From Pelatocladus maniniholoensis HA4357-MV3 (GTDB lineage: Bacteria > Cyanobacteriota > Cyanobacteriia > Cyanobacteriales > Nostocaceae), in contig JAHHHW010000102.1 of NCBI GenBank assembly GCA_019359115.1, positions 1 through 53,320 on the forward strand: a DNA stretch of 53,320 bases, in the 5' to 3' direction. Each line of letters opens with the position of its first letter. Position 1 is the stretch's first letter. Below the pieces are notes generated by a model. That model made no database searches, was not told the DNA's origin, and saw nothing but the letters and a program-made list of their open reading frames with translations. Below, piece after piece: positions 8,604 through 17,963 of this stretch. The translations under genes were made by a program, and so were the position numbers.

Positions 8604-9548
8604 ATGAACGCCTTGGAACTCAAAGATAAACGCATTCTTGTGACTGGAGGAACTGGTTTCCTGGGACGTCAGGTCGTCAACCAGTTGCGTCAAGCTGGAG
8701 CTAATCCAGAAAAAATTACATTACCGCGATCGCGTGATTGTGATTTACGACTGATGGAAAACTGCCAGCGTGCAGTTGATCAACAAGATATTGTCATTCA
8801 CTTAGCAGCCCATGTCGGCGGTATTGGTTTGAATAGGGAAAAACCTGCCGAGTTATTTTACGATAACTTGATGATGGGAACCCAGCTAATTCATGCTGCC
8901 TATCAAGTTGGCGTAGAAAAATTCGTTTGCGTGGGTACTATTTGTGCTTATCCCAAATTTACCCCAGTGCCATTCAAAGAAGATGATCTGTGGAATGGTT
9001 ATCCAGAGGAAACTAACGCCCCCTACGGAATAGCGAAAAAAGCACTTTTAGTCCAACTGCAATCCTACCGCCAACAGTATGGATTTAACGGCATTTATCT
9101 TTTGCCAGTGAATTTATACGGTCCAGAAGATAACTTTGATCCCCGAAGTTCCCATGTTATCCCAGCATTAATTCATAAAGTTCACAAAGCTCAAATTAAG
9201 GGAGAAAAGCAAATCCCTGTTTGGGGTGATGGTAGTCCTACCCGCGAGTTTCTCTATTCAGAAGATGCAGCGCGGGGTATTGTCATGGGAACACAATTTT
9301 ATAAAGACTCAGAACCCGTGAACTTGGGAACTGGTTCTGAGATCTCCATCCGTGACTTGATTAACTTAATTTGTGAATTGATGGAGTATGACGGTGAAAT
9401 TGTTTGGGACATCGATAAACCCAACGGTCAACCCCGTCGTTGCTTGGATACCGAAAGGGCAAAACAAGCCTTTGGTTTTACTGCCCAGGTAGACTTTAAG
9501 CAAGGGTTGAAAAATACGATTGAATGGTGGCGTCAAAACGCTGCTTAA
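8604..9548 (+). CDS. fcl: GDP-L-fucose synthase (3,5-epimerase/4-reductase)
   Basis: Epimerises and reduces the gmd product to GDP-L-fucose with NADPH. Motifs: [35 protein letters not shown] with the family's Cys, the catalytic YGIAKK (YxxxK), and [11 protein letters not shown]. Length of 314 residues is normal. Together with gmd it supplies fucosyl donor for the upstream glycosyltransferases, which points to a fucose-containing exopolysaccharide or glycan. A strong hairpin follows 4 bp after the stop and probably ends the operon. Confidence 0.97.
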   Translation: MNALELKDKRILVTGGTGFLGRQVVNQLRQAGANPEKITLPRSRDCDLRLMENCQRAVDQQDIVIHLAAHVGGIGLNREKPAELFYDNLMMGTQLIHAAYQVGVEKFVCVGTICAYPKFTPVPFKEDDLWNGYPEETNAPYGIAKKALLVQLQSYRQQYGFNGIYLLPVNLYGPEDNFDPRSSHVIPALIHKVHKAQIKGEKQIPVWGDGSPTREFLYSEDAARGIVMGTQFYKDSEPVNLGTGSEISIRDLINLICELMEYDGEIVWDIDKPNGQPRRCLDTERAKQAFGFTAQVDFKQGLKNTIEWWRQNAA

Positions 9549-9552
9549 AAAG

Positions 9553-9578
9553 TAAGGTGGGCGATTTTGCCCACCTTA
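9553..9578 (+). terminator. Terminator-like hairpin after fcl
   Basis: Perfect 10-bp stem TAAGGTGGGC / GCCCACCTTA with a 6-nt loop, starting 4 bp after the fcl stop. No long T-run follows (cttgaaaat), so termination is inferred from the stem and position. Confidence 0.6.
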
Positions 9579-9718
9579 GCTTGAAAATAGGTATCGAGGA
9601 TCAGGGATTAGGGAATAGATTTTCATGCCCTCGTTGTATGATTGGTCACATGAGATTCTAGCTTGAAAATGAGGTAAACGATAAAAGGAAAAGGGGTAAT
9701 GATTTTAGCTTAACAAAT

Positions 9719-10147
9719 ATGTTATCTACCGTTGAACGTTTGTTATTTGTTCGCAGAGTACCCATTTTTAAAGAACTACGCGATGATTTTATCGTTCGCT
9801 TGGCTTCTGTAATGGATGAATTATCATTTCCAGGGAATTACACAATTTTTAACGAAGGAGACGAAGGGCGATCGCTTTATATTATTGTTTCCGGTAAAGT
9901 CAAAGTTCATATTGGTAAACAACAACTAGCTATATTTCCCAAAGGCGAATCCTTTGGTGAAATGGCTGTATTTGATGCTCAACCACGTTCTGCTTCCGCC
10001 ACGACTTTAGAAGCTTGTGAATGCTTGGAATTGACACAAGAACAACTTTATGAAGCAATTGATGAAATTCCTGAAATCGCCGTCAATATTATTGGTATTC
10101 TCTCGCGCCGAATTCGAGAACTGAACGATAAAATAAATGCGATCTGA
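9719..10147 (+). CDS. Cyclic nucleotide-binding domain protein
   Basis: Single-domain CRP/FNR-type cyclic nucleotide-binding fold of 142 residues. It contains the beta-roll (FPGNYTIFNEGDEGRSLYIIVSGKVKVHI) and the phosphate-binding cassette region GESFGEMAVFDAQPRSASAT, with the Glu and Arg (GEMA...PRSA) that contact cNMP. A short C-terminal helix (ILSRRIRELNDKINAI) could dimerise. No DNA-binding winged helix follows, so it is not a CRP-type regulator itself. Its TGA (10145-10147) directly abuts the TTG start of an nSTAND-like NTPase, implying translational coupling and a role as its sensory partner. Confidence 0.9.
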   Translation: MLSTVERLLFVRRVPIFKELRDDFIVRLASVMDELSFPGNYTIFNEGDEGRSLYIIVSGKVKVHIGKQQLAIFPKGESFGEMAVFDAQPRSASATTLEACECLELTQEQLYEAIDEIPEIAVNIIGILSRRIRELNDKINAI

Positions 10148-12922
10148 TTGCTTGATGATCGATTTGTGAATAATAAAACTTTCTCTGAAAAAAAATATTT
10201 GCTGAAAATAGCCCAAGAACATCATCTTTTGGCTGAGGTCGCTTTGGCAAAACGAAATTGGCGGAATGCTAAAGACCAAGCTCAAAAAGCATTGCAAGTC
10301 TTATCCAGTCAGCATAATAGAGAAAATATTCTGCACAGTTCAACCTTAAATCCTTGTGAACTGACGGAGTACTTATTTCTAAAAAGTTCTTGTTTCTTTA
10401 TTCTCGCGCAAGCCCAAGAACAATTAAATGAATTTATAGCAGCTATCAATAATTTAGAAGCTGCTAAACAAATTGGTATTACTGAAAATATTCCTTTTCT
10501 TTACATTAGTATTTTAAATAGTTTGCGGAGACTATATAAACAGCAAAAACAATATCTAGAAGCCACACACACTAAATTGGAACAAAGATCAATTGAACAA
10601 AAGTATGGCTTGCGAATATTTATTGGTGCAGGTAGCTTGGAAGCGATACAGCAACCAAAGTTAGTTACAACTGTAGAGAAGCAGCTGATCACATCTCAAC
10701 AAGAAAATATTGCACCAGAAATTACTGCTTCTAGTCGCCAAAAAGATGTAGAACAGTTACTTGAACGCATTGGTTCTGAGAACAACAAATTAATAATTAT
10801 TTATGGAAAATCAGGTGTTGGTAAAACTTCGCTTTTAAATGCAGGATTGATCCCAGCGTTGAAAAAGACAGCGATCGCCACTCAAGACAACTTGGTTGTG
10901 CAAATACGAGTTTATCGAAACTGGATAGAAGAGTTAACACATCAGATTGAAGAGGAAGCGCGGAAATCAGCAACAACACAAGATACAGAAACGCAAAATC
11001 AAGAAAATGGCAAAAATCAAGCTTTGAATTCTGAAGTTGAAATTTCCACCTCAGAAGTTAAAACTTCGACCTCAAAACTCGACAGTTCTACTTTAGAAAT
11101 TAAAACTTTAGCCTTAGAACTTGCAAGTTTGACTTCTGAAATCGAAATTTTGACTTGTGAGTTTGACAGCTTAAATTCAGAACTAGAAACATTCACTCCA
11201 GAACCCCAAAGTTTCACCATTTCCCCTTCTCACACTCTTCCTCAATTCCACTTCCTCTTAGAACAACTACGCCAAAACGAACAGCACAACCTTCGTACAG
11301 TCCTGATTTTTGATCAATTTGAAGAGTTTTTCTTTATTCACACCCTCTCAGAACCCAGGCGACAATTTTTTGAGTTTTTAGGAGAATGTCTGAATATTTT
11401 GTCCGTCAAAGTCATTCTGTCGCTGCGGGAAAATTACTTACATCATTTGCTGACGTATAATGATTTACCCAGCATGGAGATTATAAATAAAGATATTCTG
11501 AGTAAAAATATTCTCTATAAATTGGGGAACCTTTTACCTACTGACGCTAAAAAAATTATCGAATGCTTAACCACAGGTACTCGTTTTCAACTGGAACCTG
11601 CATTGTTAGAACAATTAATACAAGATTTAGCAGGAAAACTGGGTGAGGTGCATCCAATAGATTTGCAGATAGTGGGCGTCCAGTTACAAACAGAGAATAT
11701 TACCACTTTGGCAGAATATCAGCAGTATGGTGAGCAAGCACAAGAAAAGCTGATTCAGCATTATTTAAATGAAGTCATCGAAGATTGTGGGATAGAAAAT
11801 CAGCAATTAGCAAAACTGATACTGTATTTACTTACAGATGAAAAAGGTACTTGTCCCCTCAAAACTCGTGCAGAATTAGAACAGGATTTGCAGCAATATT
11901 CAATTAGAGATAGAAACACAGAGAAATTTTTATTGGATTTGGTATTACAGATATTAGTTAAATCTGGCATTGTGATCTTATTGCGAGAAAACCCGACTGT
12001 TCGCTATCAATTAGCACATGAGCATTTAGTTACCTTTATTCGTCAGCAACAACAGCCAAAGTTAAAACAGCTAACGGCACTACAAGAAAGAAAAACAGAT
12101 TTAAACGCAGTCAATGAAACCATCTTTGATCCTTTTTTCAAACACATTCTTGTTGGTTCATTTGCAGCAGGATTTGTATTTGCTGTTATGGCAGTTATAG
12201 CTTTTGACGCTACTAAGCATAAACATACTGAATTGAGCGAAATATATCTGATTCAAGGAGAAAAGTTAGCAAGAGAAGGTAACTTTGAAGGTGCTGTTAA
12301 GCACTTCCGTAAAGCTCAAAAATGGAATTCTGATTTGAAGTTTAATTCCAAAGCAAAAGCACTAGAATTTGTTAACAAAGCCAAAGCAGAACTATTATTT
12401 GTAGAAGGACAACAACGTTTGGAAACAAATGAACTAGAAAGCGCAGTGACTAAGTTCCAAGAAGCACTGAAACTGAATACTCAAATAGGGCGTTTGGCGG
12501 CTCCAGTTTTAATTTATGAAGGTAACAAATTTATGAAAAAGGGCAAGATTAAAAAAGCTGCGATCGCTTATATCAATGCCCAAAATCTAGATCCAAAAGT
12601 AGAAATTTCTGCTGACGCCTGGAAAGAACTTTGCTTACAAGGTAGCTTAAAAAAACAAGCAGCAGATGTTATGCAAGCCTGCGAAAATGCTGTGCAACTA
12701 GCTGCTGATAATCAAAAAATTCGAGTTGTGCGTGGTCTTGCTAGAGCCGTAAGTGGCAACAAACAAGGAGCTATTGAAGACTTTGAAGCATATATCGCCG
12801 CAACAGATAGTAAAACAGGAAAATTAAAAGTAAAAGCTTGGATTAAAGCTTTACGCATTGGTAAAAATCCCTTTACAGATAAAAAAATGAAGAGGTTGCT
12901 AGGAGAAAATAAGGGGGAGTAG
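10148..12922 (+). CDS. nSTAND-like NTPase with transmembrane segment and TPR-like C-terminus
   Basis: 924 residues from TTG 10148; GTG 10166 is an alternative start. The N-terminus has TPR-like helices (about 15-150). The P-loop domain has Walker A GKSGVGKTS (220-228) and Walker B LIFDQFEEFFF near 385, typical of novel STAND NTPase 1. Between them is an unusual Ser/Thr/Glu 7-residue repeat (about 294-355). A winged-helix-like region follows (LYLLTDEKGTCPLKTRAEL...AHEHLVTFI). One membrane helix lies at about 667-688, then TPR-like repeats (about 700-880). STAND proteins are signal-gated oligomerising switches; here the upstream cNMP-binding protein is a plausible input. No effector nuclease or protease domain is recognisable. 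Confidence 0.8.
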   Translation: MLDDRFVNNKTFSEKKYLLKIAQEHHLLAEVALAKRNWRNAKDQAQKALQVLSSQHNRENILHSSTLNPCELTEYLFLKSSCFFILAQAQEQLNEFIAAINNLEAAKQIGITENIPFLYISILNSLRRLYKQQKQYLEATHTKLEQRSIEQKYGLRIFIGAGSLEAIQQPKLVTTVEKQLITSQQENIAPEITASSRQKDVEQLLERIGSENNKLIIIYGKSGVGKTSLLNAGLIPALKKTAIATQDNLVVQIRVYRNWIEELTHQIEEEARKSATTQDTETQNQENGKNQALNSEVEISTSEVKTSTSKLDSSTLEIKTLALELASLTSEIEILTCEFDSLNSELETFTPEPQSFTISPSHTLPQFHFLLEQLRQNEQHNLRTVLIFDQFEEFFFIHTLSEPRRQFFEFLGECLNILSVKVILSLRENYLHHLLTYNDLPSMEIINKDILSKNILYKLGNLLPTDAKKIIECLTTGTRFQLEPALLEQLIQDLAGKLGEVHPIDLQIVGVQLQTENITTLAEYQQYGEQAQEKLIQHYLNEVIEDCGIENQQLAKLILYLLTDEKGTCPLKTRAELEQDLQQYSIRDRNTEKFLLDLVLQILVKSGIVILLRENPTVRYQLAHEHLVTFIRQQQQPKLKQLTALQERKTDLNAVNETIFDPFFKHILVGSFAAGFVFAVMAVIAFDATKHKHTELSEIYLIQGEKLAREGNFEGAVKHFRKAQKWNSDLKFNSKAKALEFVNKAKAELLFVEGQQRLETNELESAVTKFQEALKLNTQIGRLAAPVLIYEGNKFMKKGKIKKAAIAYINAQNLDPKVEISADAWKELCLQGSLKKQAADVMQACENAVQLAADNQKIRVVRGLARAVSGNKQGAIEDFEAYIAATDSKTGKLKVKAWIKALRIGKNPFTDKKMKRLLGENKGE

Positions 12923-12993
12923 TTAATTAGAATGTAAAACAGTAAAAAGATAAGGAAAAATTTATTTCATCGTCAAAATAGTTAATCTCTGGT

Positions 12994-14862
12994 TCAATTA
13001 ATCAGCGCCATCACTCCAGCAGGCGAACCAGAACCATCTCGTAATCTCAAAATCCCAATCACCAAAGTTACGCCTTTGGGTGGTAACTGATCTAAATTGG
13101 TGAGATTTTCTAGAACAATACGTGGTTTCTCTAAAACTAGACAGTTGGTGGTAAAAGTAGTATCTTGCCCAGAGTCTACACCATGTGTATCAATACCAAC
13201 TCCAGCAATATGACGCTCATTCAACAAAAACTCAGTTGCATCACTACCAAAAGCAGGGAAATGCATGTTTCCTTGGGAATCTGGGTTCATAAAAGCTGTG
13301 CGATCGCACCACTTTTCCTGCCATCCGGTGTATAACAACACTACAGTTTTGCTAGTAATTTTCCCGTATTGCTCTTCCCACTCCAAAATATCAGCAACAT
13401 TGAAAGTGTAGTCTGAGTTAATTTTTACTTGCTCTTGAATATTAATGACTACCGCAGGTACAACTAGCGATTCTGCGGGATATTGATCAATGCCAACACC
13501 AGCATAATAAAAGCTTTTTGAGGCATTAATATGAGTAGCGCTATGTTCACCTAAAGAAAAGCGCCGGAGGAAATACCCGTCTTTTTCTATTTCTGCAACA
13601 GTCTCAAATTCTACCAGGGGATCACCTTCCCACTGAGGAATATCAGTGTCTATCACATGACTTAGATGAATGACTCGTGAATAGGTGATACTTTTTGGTT
13701 GAATAACTTTTGATTGAGAAAACAAATAACTATTTTCTCCCCCTTGTCCCCCATTTCCCCATCCCCTACTCAACCTCTCCAGCGTCGCCTCCATTACAGC
13801 ATTAGTCTGCCCGGTAACTGTAAACACCAGTGCTTCGCGGTATACTCTTTGTGCAGGATGATGTAAATAATTGGCAGCACCACTAGAAACGGTAACAGCT
13901 GCATGAGCAATGCGTGTTGCTAAATCAATTGCCCAGGCTCGTAATTGTAGTTTTTCTGACAGTTGTGCATGAGTATTTTTCTGTGTCTGACGAATCTCAG
14001 TGCGACACTGGTTTAGTTCTTGTTGAAAAGCTGTCAAAGCATGAGCGATCGCAGGCAATGATTTTGTATATACGACGGATTCTATAATATCTAAACCAGC
14101 GAAAGCGCAACCTGTAGCTAAAAAGGTGGCACGAAGGACATTATTTTTATCATTTTCATGAATCCATCCGGCTGGTTTCATCGAAACTACGTACTCTTGA
14201 GGTAAAAAGTAATTACTCAAATTAGCAGTGACGGTATTAGTTGATGTCATCGCTGCTAGTTGTGCTGGTGAAGTAAGTGTGATTTTGCTTTCTGAATTTT
14301 GGTAAGTTTCCCGAAAAGGAACTACGCCAAAAACAGCACAGCCATCGGGAAGCGTAGCAGCAATAATAAAATCATCAAAAATTCCCCATCCAGTCACCCA
14401 AGGTACGACTCCATCTAACTGATATCCTCCTGAGACTGGTTTAGCTAGAGTCAGTGGTTCACCTACACGTCGCAACTGCGAAAAACCAATACCGAGTAAA
14501 ACTTCACCTTTACTTATACGGGGTAAATATTCCTGCTTCAAACTAATATTACTGCTAGCAACTAGCATTGCAGCAGCACTTTGGTGTTGAGTTTGTAAAA
14601 AAGCTAAAGCACCAGAGTACCGTGCTACCAATTCTTGAAATTTACTAAAAGTGTCCTCACTAACTCCTTTACCACCCCAATCATGGGGAATACGTAACGC
14701 CAGCAAATCCAAATCTCCAAGTTCTTGCAGCGCTTGCATGAGTGTATTGGGATCGCTGTCGATCTCATTTGCTTTAGCTGCAACTGAGTTGAGTAAATAA
14801 GAATGGGCTATTTCTAAAACGGAATGATTTTCCTCTGGCAACACTTGGCGATCGTAATCCAT
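12994..14862 (-). CDS. Fusion: acyl-CoA dehydrogenase-like domain + cyclase/kynurenine formamidase-like domain
   Basis: 622 residues in two parts. Residues 1 to about 363 are an acyl-CoA dehydrogenase-like flavoprotein (RIPHDWGGKG, LGIGFSQLRR, GYQLDGVVPWVTG, C-terminal helical domain). Residues from about 385 to 622 belong to the metal-dependent cyclase/formamidase family (SHVIDTDIPQWEGDP, GEHSATHINASKSF, VGIDTHGVDSG). In the metal motif, usually HxGTHxDxPxH, this protein reads H440-SATHI-N-ASKSF, so the Asp is Asn, Pro is Ser and the last His is Phe. The joining segment (RGWGNGGQGGENS) is encoded by an STRR-like G-run repeat at 13733-13772. Substrates are unknown. Confidence 0.85.
   Translation of the reverse strand: MDYDRQVLPEENHSVLEIAHSYLLNSVAAKANEIDSDPNTLMQALQELGDLDLLALRIPHDWGGKGVSEDTFSKFQELVARYSGALAFLQTQHQSAAAMLVASSNISLKQEYLPRISKGEVLLGIGFSQLRRVGEPLTLAKPVSGGYQLDGVVPWVTGWGIFDDFIIAATLPDGCAVFGVVPFRETYQNSESKITLTSPAQLAAMTSTNTVTANLSNYFLPQEYVVSMKPAGWIHENDKNNVLRATFLATGCAFAGLDIIESVVYTKSLPAIAHALTAFQQELNQCRTEIRQTQKNTHAQLSEKLQLRAWAIDLATRIAHAAVTVSSGAANYLHHPAQRVYREALVFTVTGQTNAVMEATLERLSRGWGNGGQGGENSYLFSQSKVIQPKSITYSRVIHLSHVIDTDIPQWEGDPLVEFETVAEIEKDGYFLRRFSLGEHSATHINASKSFYYAGVGIDQYPAESLVVPAVVINIQEQVKINSDYTFNVADILEWEEQYGKITSKTVVLLYTGWQEKWCDRTAFMNPDSQGNMHFPAFGSDATEFLLNERHIAGVGIDTHGVDSGQDTTFTTNCLVLEKPRIVLENLTNLDQLPPKGVTLVIGILRLRDGSGSPAGVMALIN
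13733..13772. repeat. STRR-like repeat at the fusion junction
   Basis: Runs of cccc separated by t/a-containing triplets (tctcccccttgtcccccat, then ttccccatcccc), the same type as the intergenic repeats at 18345 and 37461. It lies exactly between the dehydrogenase and cyclase domains and encodes a Gly/Asn/Gln-rich linker. Confidence 0.7.
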
Positions 14863-14934
14863 TAGCTTTCGCTAGTTTAGCAAAAATTAGCTAGTTCGGG
14901 CAGAGGCCCCACGACTGACCCGATAGGCAGAGTG

Positions 14935-15038
14935 ATACCATTTCACAAAAAATCTGATACAAATACAGACCCTGTAGAGACGCGATATATCGCGTCTCTA
15001 CAAAATTTATGTGTATCGTGATTAACGTGAAATGGTAT
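14935..15038. mobile_element. MITE-like element, 12-bp terminal inverted repeats
   Basis: 104 bp bounded by ATACCATTTCAC (14935) and its exact inverse GTGAAATGGTAT (15027-15038). The centre is a long palindrome (gtagagacgcg/cgcgtctctac). A truncated copy in the other orientation is at 26507-26591, and the central palindrome alone recurs at 39482-39527. No transposase is inside. No target duplication is obvious. Confidence 0.75.
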
Positions 15039-15112
15039 GAGATGAATGACTGGGCGGTCACGCATATGGCTTGGGAAAAAGATTTAAGAATTTGTTGTAC
15101 AATCCCCCAATC

Positions 15113-15187
15113 CCCGATCCCCGTACTCTGTGAGAAGCCGCTTGCGCGTCTACGCGTAGCGTCTCCGCTAGGAGAATCCCCGATCCC
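15113..15187. repeat. Dispersed GC-rich repeat, copy 1
   Basis: A 50-bp segment (15117-15166; core cgcgtctacgcgtagcgtct) is identical to 18357-18406 and in the same orientation. It is flanked on both sides by ccccgatccc/ccccaatccc STRR heptamers, suggesting the core inserted into or spread together with the STRR. Confidence 0.85.
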
Positions 15188-15832
15188 AAAAAAGAATCCC
15201 TCCAAATCCTGTAAATCACAGATTTTAGAGGGTTCAAATGTTGCAGCAAAAAGTGAATTAGTAATAGGGTAGCAGTCTATAAGTTATATTTTGACTAAGC
15301 TTTAATTAAATTTACGTAAAGTCCACCAAGAATTTGCGTATACTATAACTACCATAAATAAAAATATAATACTTAATTAACCGTAAAAACCAGTAAAAAT
15401 ACAACTCTGCTAAATATTCTTTTAAATCTCCTATGATGTTGGACAATGTATACTAGGGGATCAACTGCTTACGCTTATCTTATCTAGAATCAACAATTAA
15501 ATATTAAAAATCCGTGTTTTTATACTTATCAGCTTTATTAGTTGAGTAAGAGGCATTTCAATAAGTTTACTGTTGACTGATTTAATATTCTGATTGTTAC
15601 TACGGAATAAGAACTATAAACTCAACACTTAGAGTTGGTGTTGAAATATACTTAGTTTTTTTGTTATAACTTTAACAAAAGAATGTAGCTAATTTAATAA
15701 AACGGTAAAGTATATTTACTTAAAATTTGAATTTAGTTGCTTTATCCCTCAAAATTAATTTGACAGACTACTAAATACCTTTTCGAGTTAATTTGATTTA
15801 TGGCAATTTATTTTTATTAAATAAACTTGTTT

Positions 15833-16969
15833 ATGAATCATTCTTCGCAGCCTGGACAAGAATCTTCTGCGATCTGGTCTAACCTGCTCCAACAATTACT
15901 AGAACGTCAGTCTTTATCTCGCCCTCAAGCAGCAGAGTTGATGCAAGGATGGCTAGGTGAGGCTATTCCCCCAGAATTATCGGGGGCGATCTTAGCTGCA
16001 CTACATTGCAAAGGTGTATCTGCTGAGGAATTAGCCGGAATGGCTGGAGTCTTGCAATCTCAATCTCTTAGAAGACAAGGAGACACGGAGACACTGGGAC
16101 AAAGGGAACAAGGGGAAATAGAAATTTCCCAGTCCCCGATCCCCTTTCCCCGATCCCCTTTCCCCGATCCCCTCATCGACACCTGCGGTACTGGAGGAGA
16201 CGGAGCATCAACTTTTAATATATCTACGGCTGTTGCTTTTGTGGCTGCTGCTAGTGGTATACCTGTTGCAAAACACGGGAATCGTTCGGCATCCAGTCGT
16301 GTCGGTAGTGCGGATGTGTTAGAGGCTTTGGGTATAAATCTGAGCTGTGCTAGTGAGAAAGTACAAGCAGCAGTCAAAGAAGTGGGAATTACCTTTTTGT
16401 TTGCTCCTGGTTGGCATCCAGCCCTCAAGTCAGTTGCTTCGTTACGGCGGAGTCTCAAGGTGCGGACAGTATTTAATTTACTTGGGCCTTTAGTGAATCC
16501 TTTACGTCCTACAGGGCAAGTGATTGGGGTATTTGATCCCAAATTATTAGCAACAATTGCTCAAGCCTTACAGTTACTGGGTACACAAAAAGCGATCGCC
16601 CTACACGGGCGAGAAAAATTGGATGAGGCTGGTTTGGGTGATGTTACCGATTTGGCTGTATTATCGGCAAATGAAGTAACATTAACAACAATCAATCCAC
16701 AGGAGGTGGGTTTAACTCCTGCTCCCATCACAGCGCTCGTGGGTGGTAATGTCCAAGAAAATGCGGATATTTTGAAGGCAGTGTTGCAAGGTAAGGGGAC
16801 ACAAGCACAACAGGATGTAGTAGCATTAAATACTGCACTAGCACTGCAAGTGGGTGGAGCAATCCCATTATTAGATCACGCTCAAGGTGTACAATTGGCT
16901 AGGGATATTCTTCAGAGTGGTGCGGCTTGGACGAAGTTGGAACATTTAGTCGAGTTTCTACAGGATTGA
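15833..16969 (+). CDS. trpD: Anthranilate phosphoribosyltransferase
   Basis: Second step of tryptophan synthesis: transfers phosphoribose from PRPP to anthranilate. Motifs: [17 protein letters not shown] (PRPP/glycine loop), [41 protein letters not shown] and [10 protein letters not shown]. Start chosen at ATG 15833; TTG 15827 is in frame. About 35 residues (79-114: ...[14 protein letters not shown]...FPRSPFPD) between the N-terminal helices and the glycine loop are not family sequence and are encoded by an STRR insertion. No other trp genes are adjacent. The last 71 bp overlap the convergent retropepsin-like gene. Confidence 0.95.
   Translation: MNHSSQPGQESSAIWSNLLQQLLERQSLSRPQAAELMQGWLGEAIPPELSGAILAALHCKGVSAEELAGMAGVLQSQSLRRQGDTETLGQREQGEIEISQSPIPFPRSPFPDPLIDTCGTGGDGASTFNISTAVAFVAAASGIPVAKHGNRSASSRVGSADVLEALGINLSCASEKVQAAVKEVGITFLFAPGWHPALKSVASLRRSLKVRTVFNLLGPLVNPLRPTGQVIGVFDPKLLATIAQALQLLGTQKAIALHGREKLDEAGLGDVTDLAVLSANEVTLTTINPQEVGLTPAPITALVGGNVQENADILKAVLQGKGTQAQQDVVALNTALALQVGGAIPLLDHAQGVQLARDILQSGAAWTKLEHLVEFLQD
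16069..16176. repeat. STRR in frame inside trpD
   Basis: Tandem cccgatccccttt units (three copies near 16135-16172), preceded by the G-rich strand counterpart (gacacggagacactgggac, aaagggaacaagggg). It adds about 36 codons without a stop, just before the catalytic glycine loop. Confidence 0.8.
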
Positions 16970-17963
16970 GTTGCCCAGAGTAGGATGGTGGGCGGAATTC
17001 TATAACATCACGCTTGATGGTGATCTCGTAGTCACCAAAAAAATCGTGTCCCAAAAGCCCTGTTTCTAGTTCTGTTCCAGCGATCGCCACCGGAATTTTT
17101 TTGACGCTCACCCCACCAACTTCCATAGAATTTACATAACCAACGGGAAATTCCACCGCTTTTGCACTGGCTGTATTTGCTTTGGCTCTTCCAAAAGGTA
17201 CTATCCCCAAGGCATTTGCCATACCTTGGGTGATAACTGTACCACTTGCTCCCGTATCCAAAATCATCTCAAATTGTTGATTGCCATTAAAAGTGACATC
17301 AATAATTGGTGTCCCCCCGACTCGTCGTTTAATCGGAGCGATAAACACCACAGGTTCATGACGCTGCTGTGTAGTGGGTGCTACAAATACCTTTTGTTGG
17401 TTGTTAGTTGATGGTTGTTGGGTTTTTTGGAGAATTGGTGGTTTAGCAGAAGGTTGAGGAACTACAAGCACTATCCTGGAAGGTTGTTGTTGTACTTGTG
17501 TTGTTACTTGTGGCGGTGGTTCCTTGCGAGAAAAAGCTTGCTGTTGGGCGTATTTAATCCGACGTTGATATTGGATGATGTTGTCTTGAGCGCTAGGAAA
17601 GTAGGTACTTTGGCGATCTACTTGTTTCATCAATGCGATCGCATCTTCATACTGACTAACTACTAAATTCCAATCTTCTGTTGATTGAGCAGATTGACTG
17701 ATAGTATCAGCGCTAGCTGCTTTATCCAACCCTAACTCAAAACTATCGGATTGCATTTCCGAAGCTTGGTATGGCTGTGGTTGTGGAGTTATTACTGGTA
17801 ATGGTGTGTTCTCATCAGAAGCGATCGGACTCTTTTCTACTGCTTCTGGTTGTTGGTCATGATCCACAATAGCCTGTTTGTCTTCACGACAAGCAACAGC
17901 AAAAATCGCCAGTGTGGTGGAAAGAAATATTAGCGTGGCTTGGGATAACAAAGACTGAAGCAT
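16899..17963 (-). CDS. Retropepsin-like aspartic protease, predicted lipoprotein
   Basis: 354 residues. The N-terminus is a signal peptide with a lipobox-like end (LAIFAVAC), so probably a membrane-anchored lipoprotein. A Pro/Gln-rich spacer (residues 40-200) has a helical stretch ([19 protein letters not shown]). The C-terminal domain is a clan AA single-domain aspartic protease: [16 protein letters not shown] (catalytic DTG), then [15 protein letters not shown]. Such proteins act as dimers, each giving one Asp. The 3' end overlaps trpD by 71 bp tail to tail. Targets are unknown. Confidence 0.87.
   Translation of the reverse strand: MLQSLLSQATLIFLSTTLAIFAVACREDKQAIVDHDQQPEAVEKSPIASDENTPLPVITPQPQPYQASEMQSDSFELGLDKAASADTISQSAQSTEDWNLVVSQYEDAIALMKQVDRQSTYFPSAQDNIIQYQRRIKYAQQQAFSRKEPPPQVTTQVQQQPSRIVLVVPQPSAKPPILQKTQQPSTNNQQKVFVAPTTQQRHEPVVFIAPIKRRVGGTPIIDVTFNGNQQFEMILDTGASGTVITQGMANALGIVPFGRAKANTASAKAVEFPVGYVNSMEVGGVSVKKIPVAIAGTELETGLLGHDFFGDYEITIKRDVIEFRPPSYSGQLNPVETRLNVPTSSKPHHSEEYP

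Larger units (their letters stand above)
14863..15832. other. Long intergenic region with repeats, upstream of trpD
   Basis: About 970 bp without a supported gene. It holds a 104-bp MITE-like element (14935-15038) and a GC-rich dispersed repeat (15113-15187); short frames on both strands here are made of these repeats. From 15240 to 15830 it is very AT-rich; a possible extended -10 (TGCGTATACT, about 15334) lies 500 bp before trpD, but I cannot assign a promoter with confidence. Confidence 0.6.

Noticed and set aside
14891-15272. Overlapping small genes on both strands
   Set aside because: All are frames through the MITE-like element and the GC-rich repeat.
16899-16969. Frameshift or misassembly suggested by the trpD/retropepsin gene overlap
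   Set aside because: Both reading frames are intact to normal-looking ends; a 71-bp tail-to-tail overlap is acceptable.
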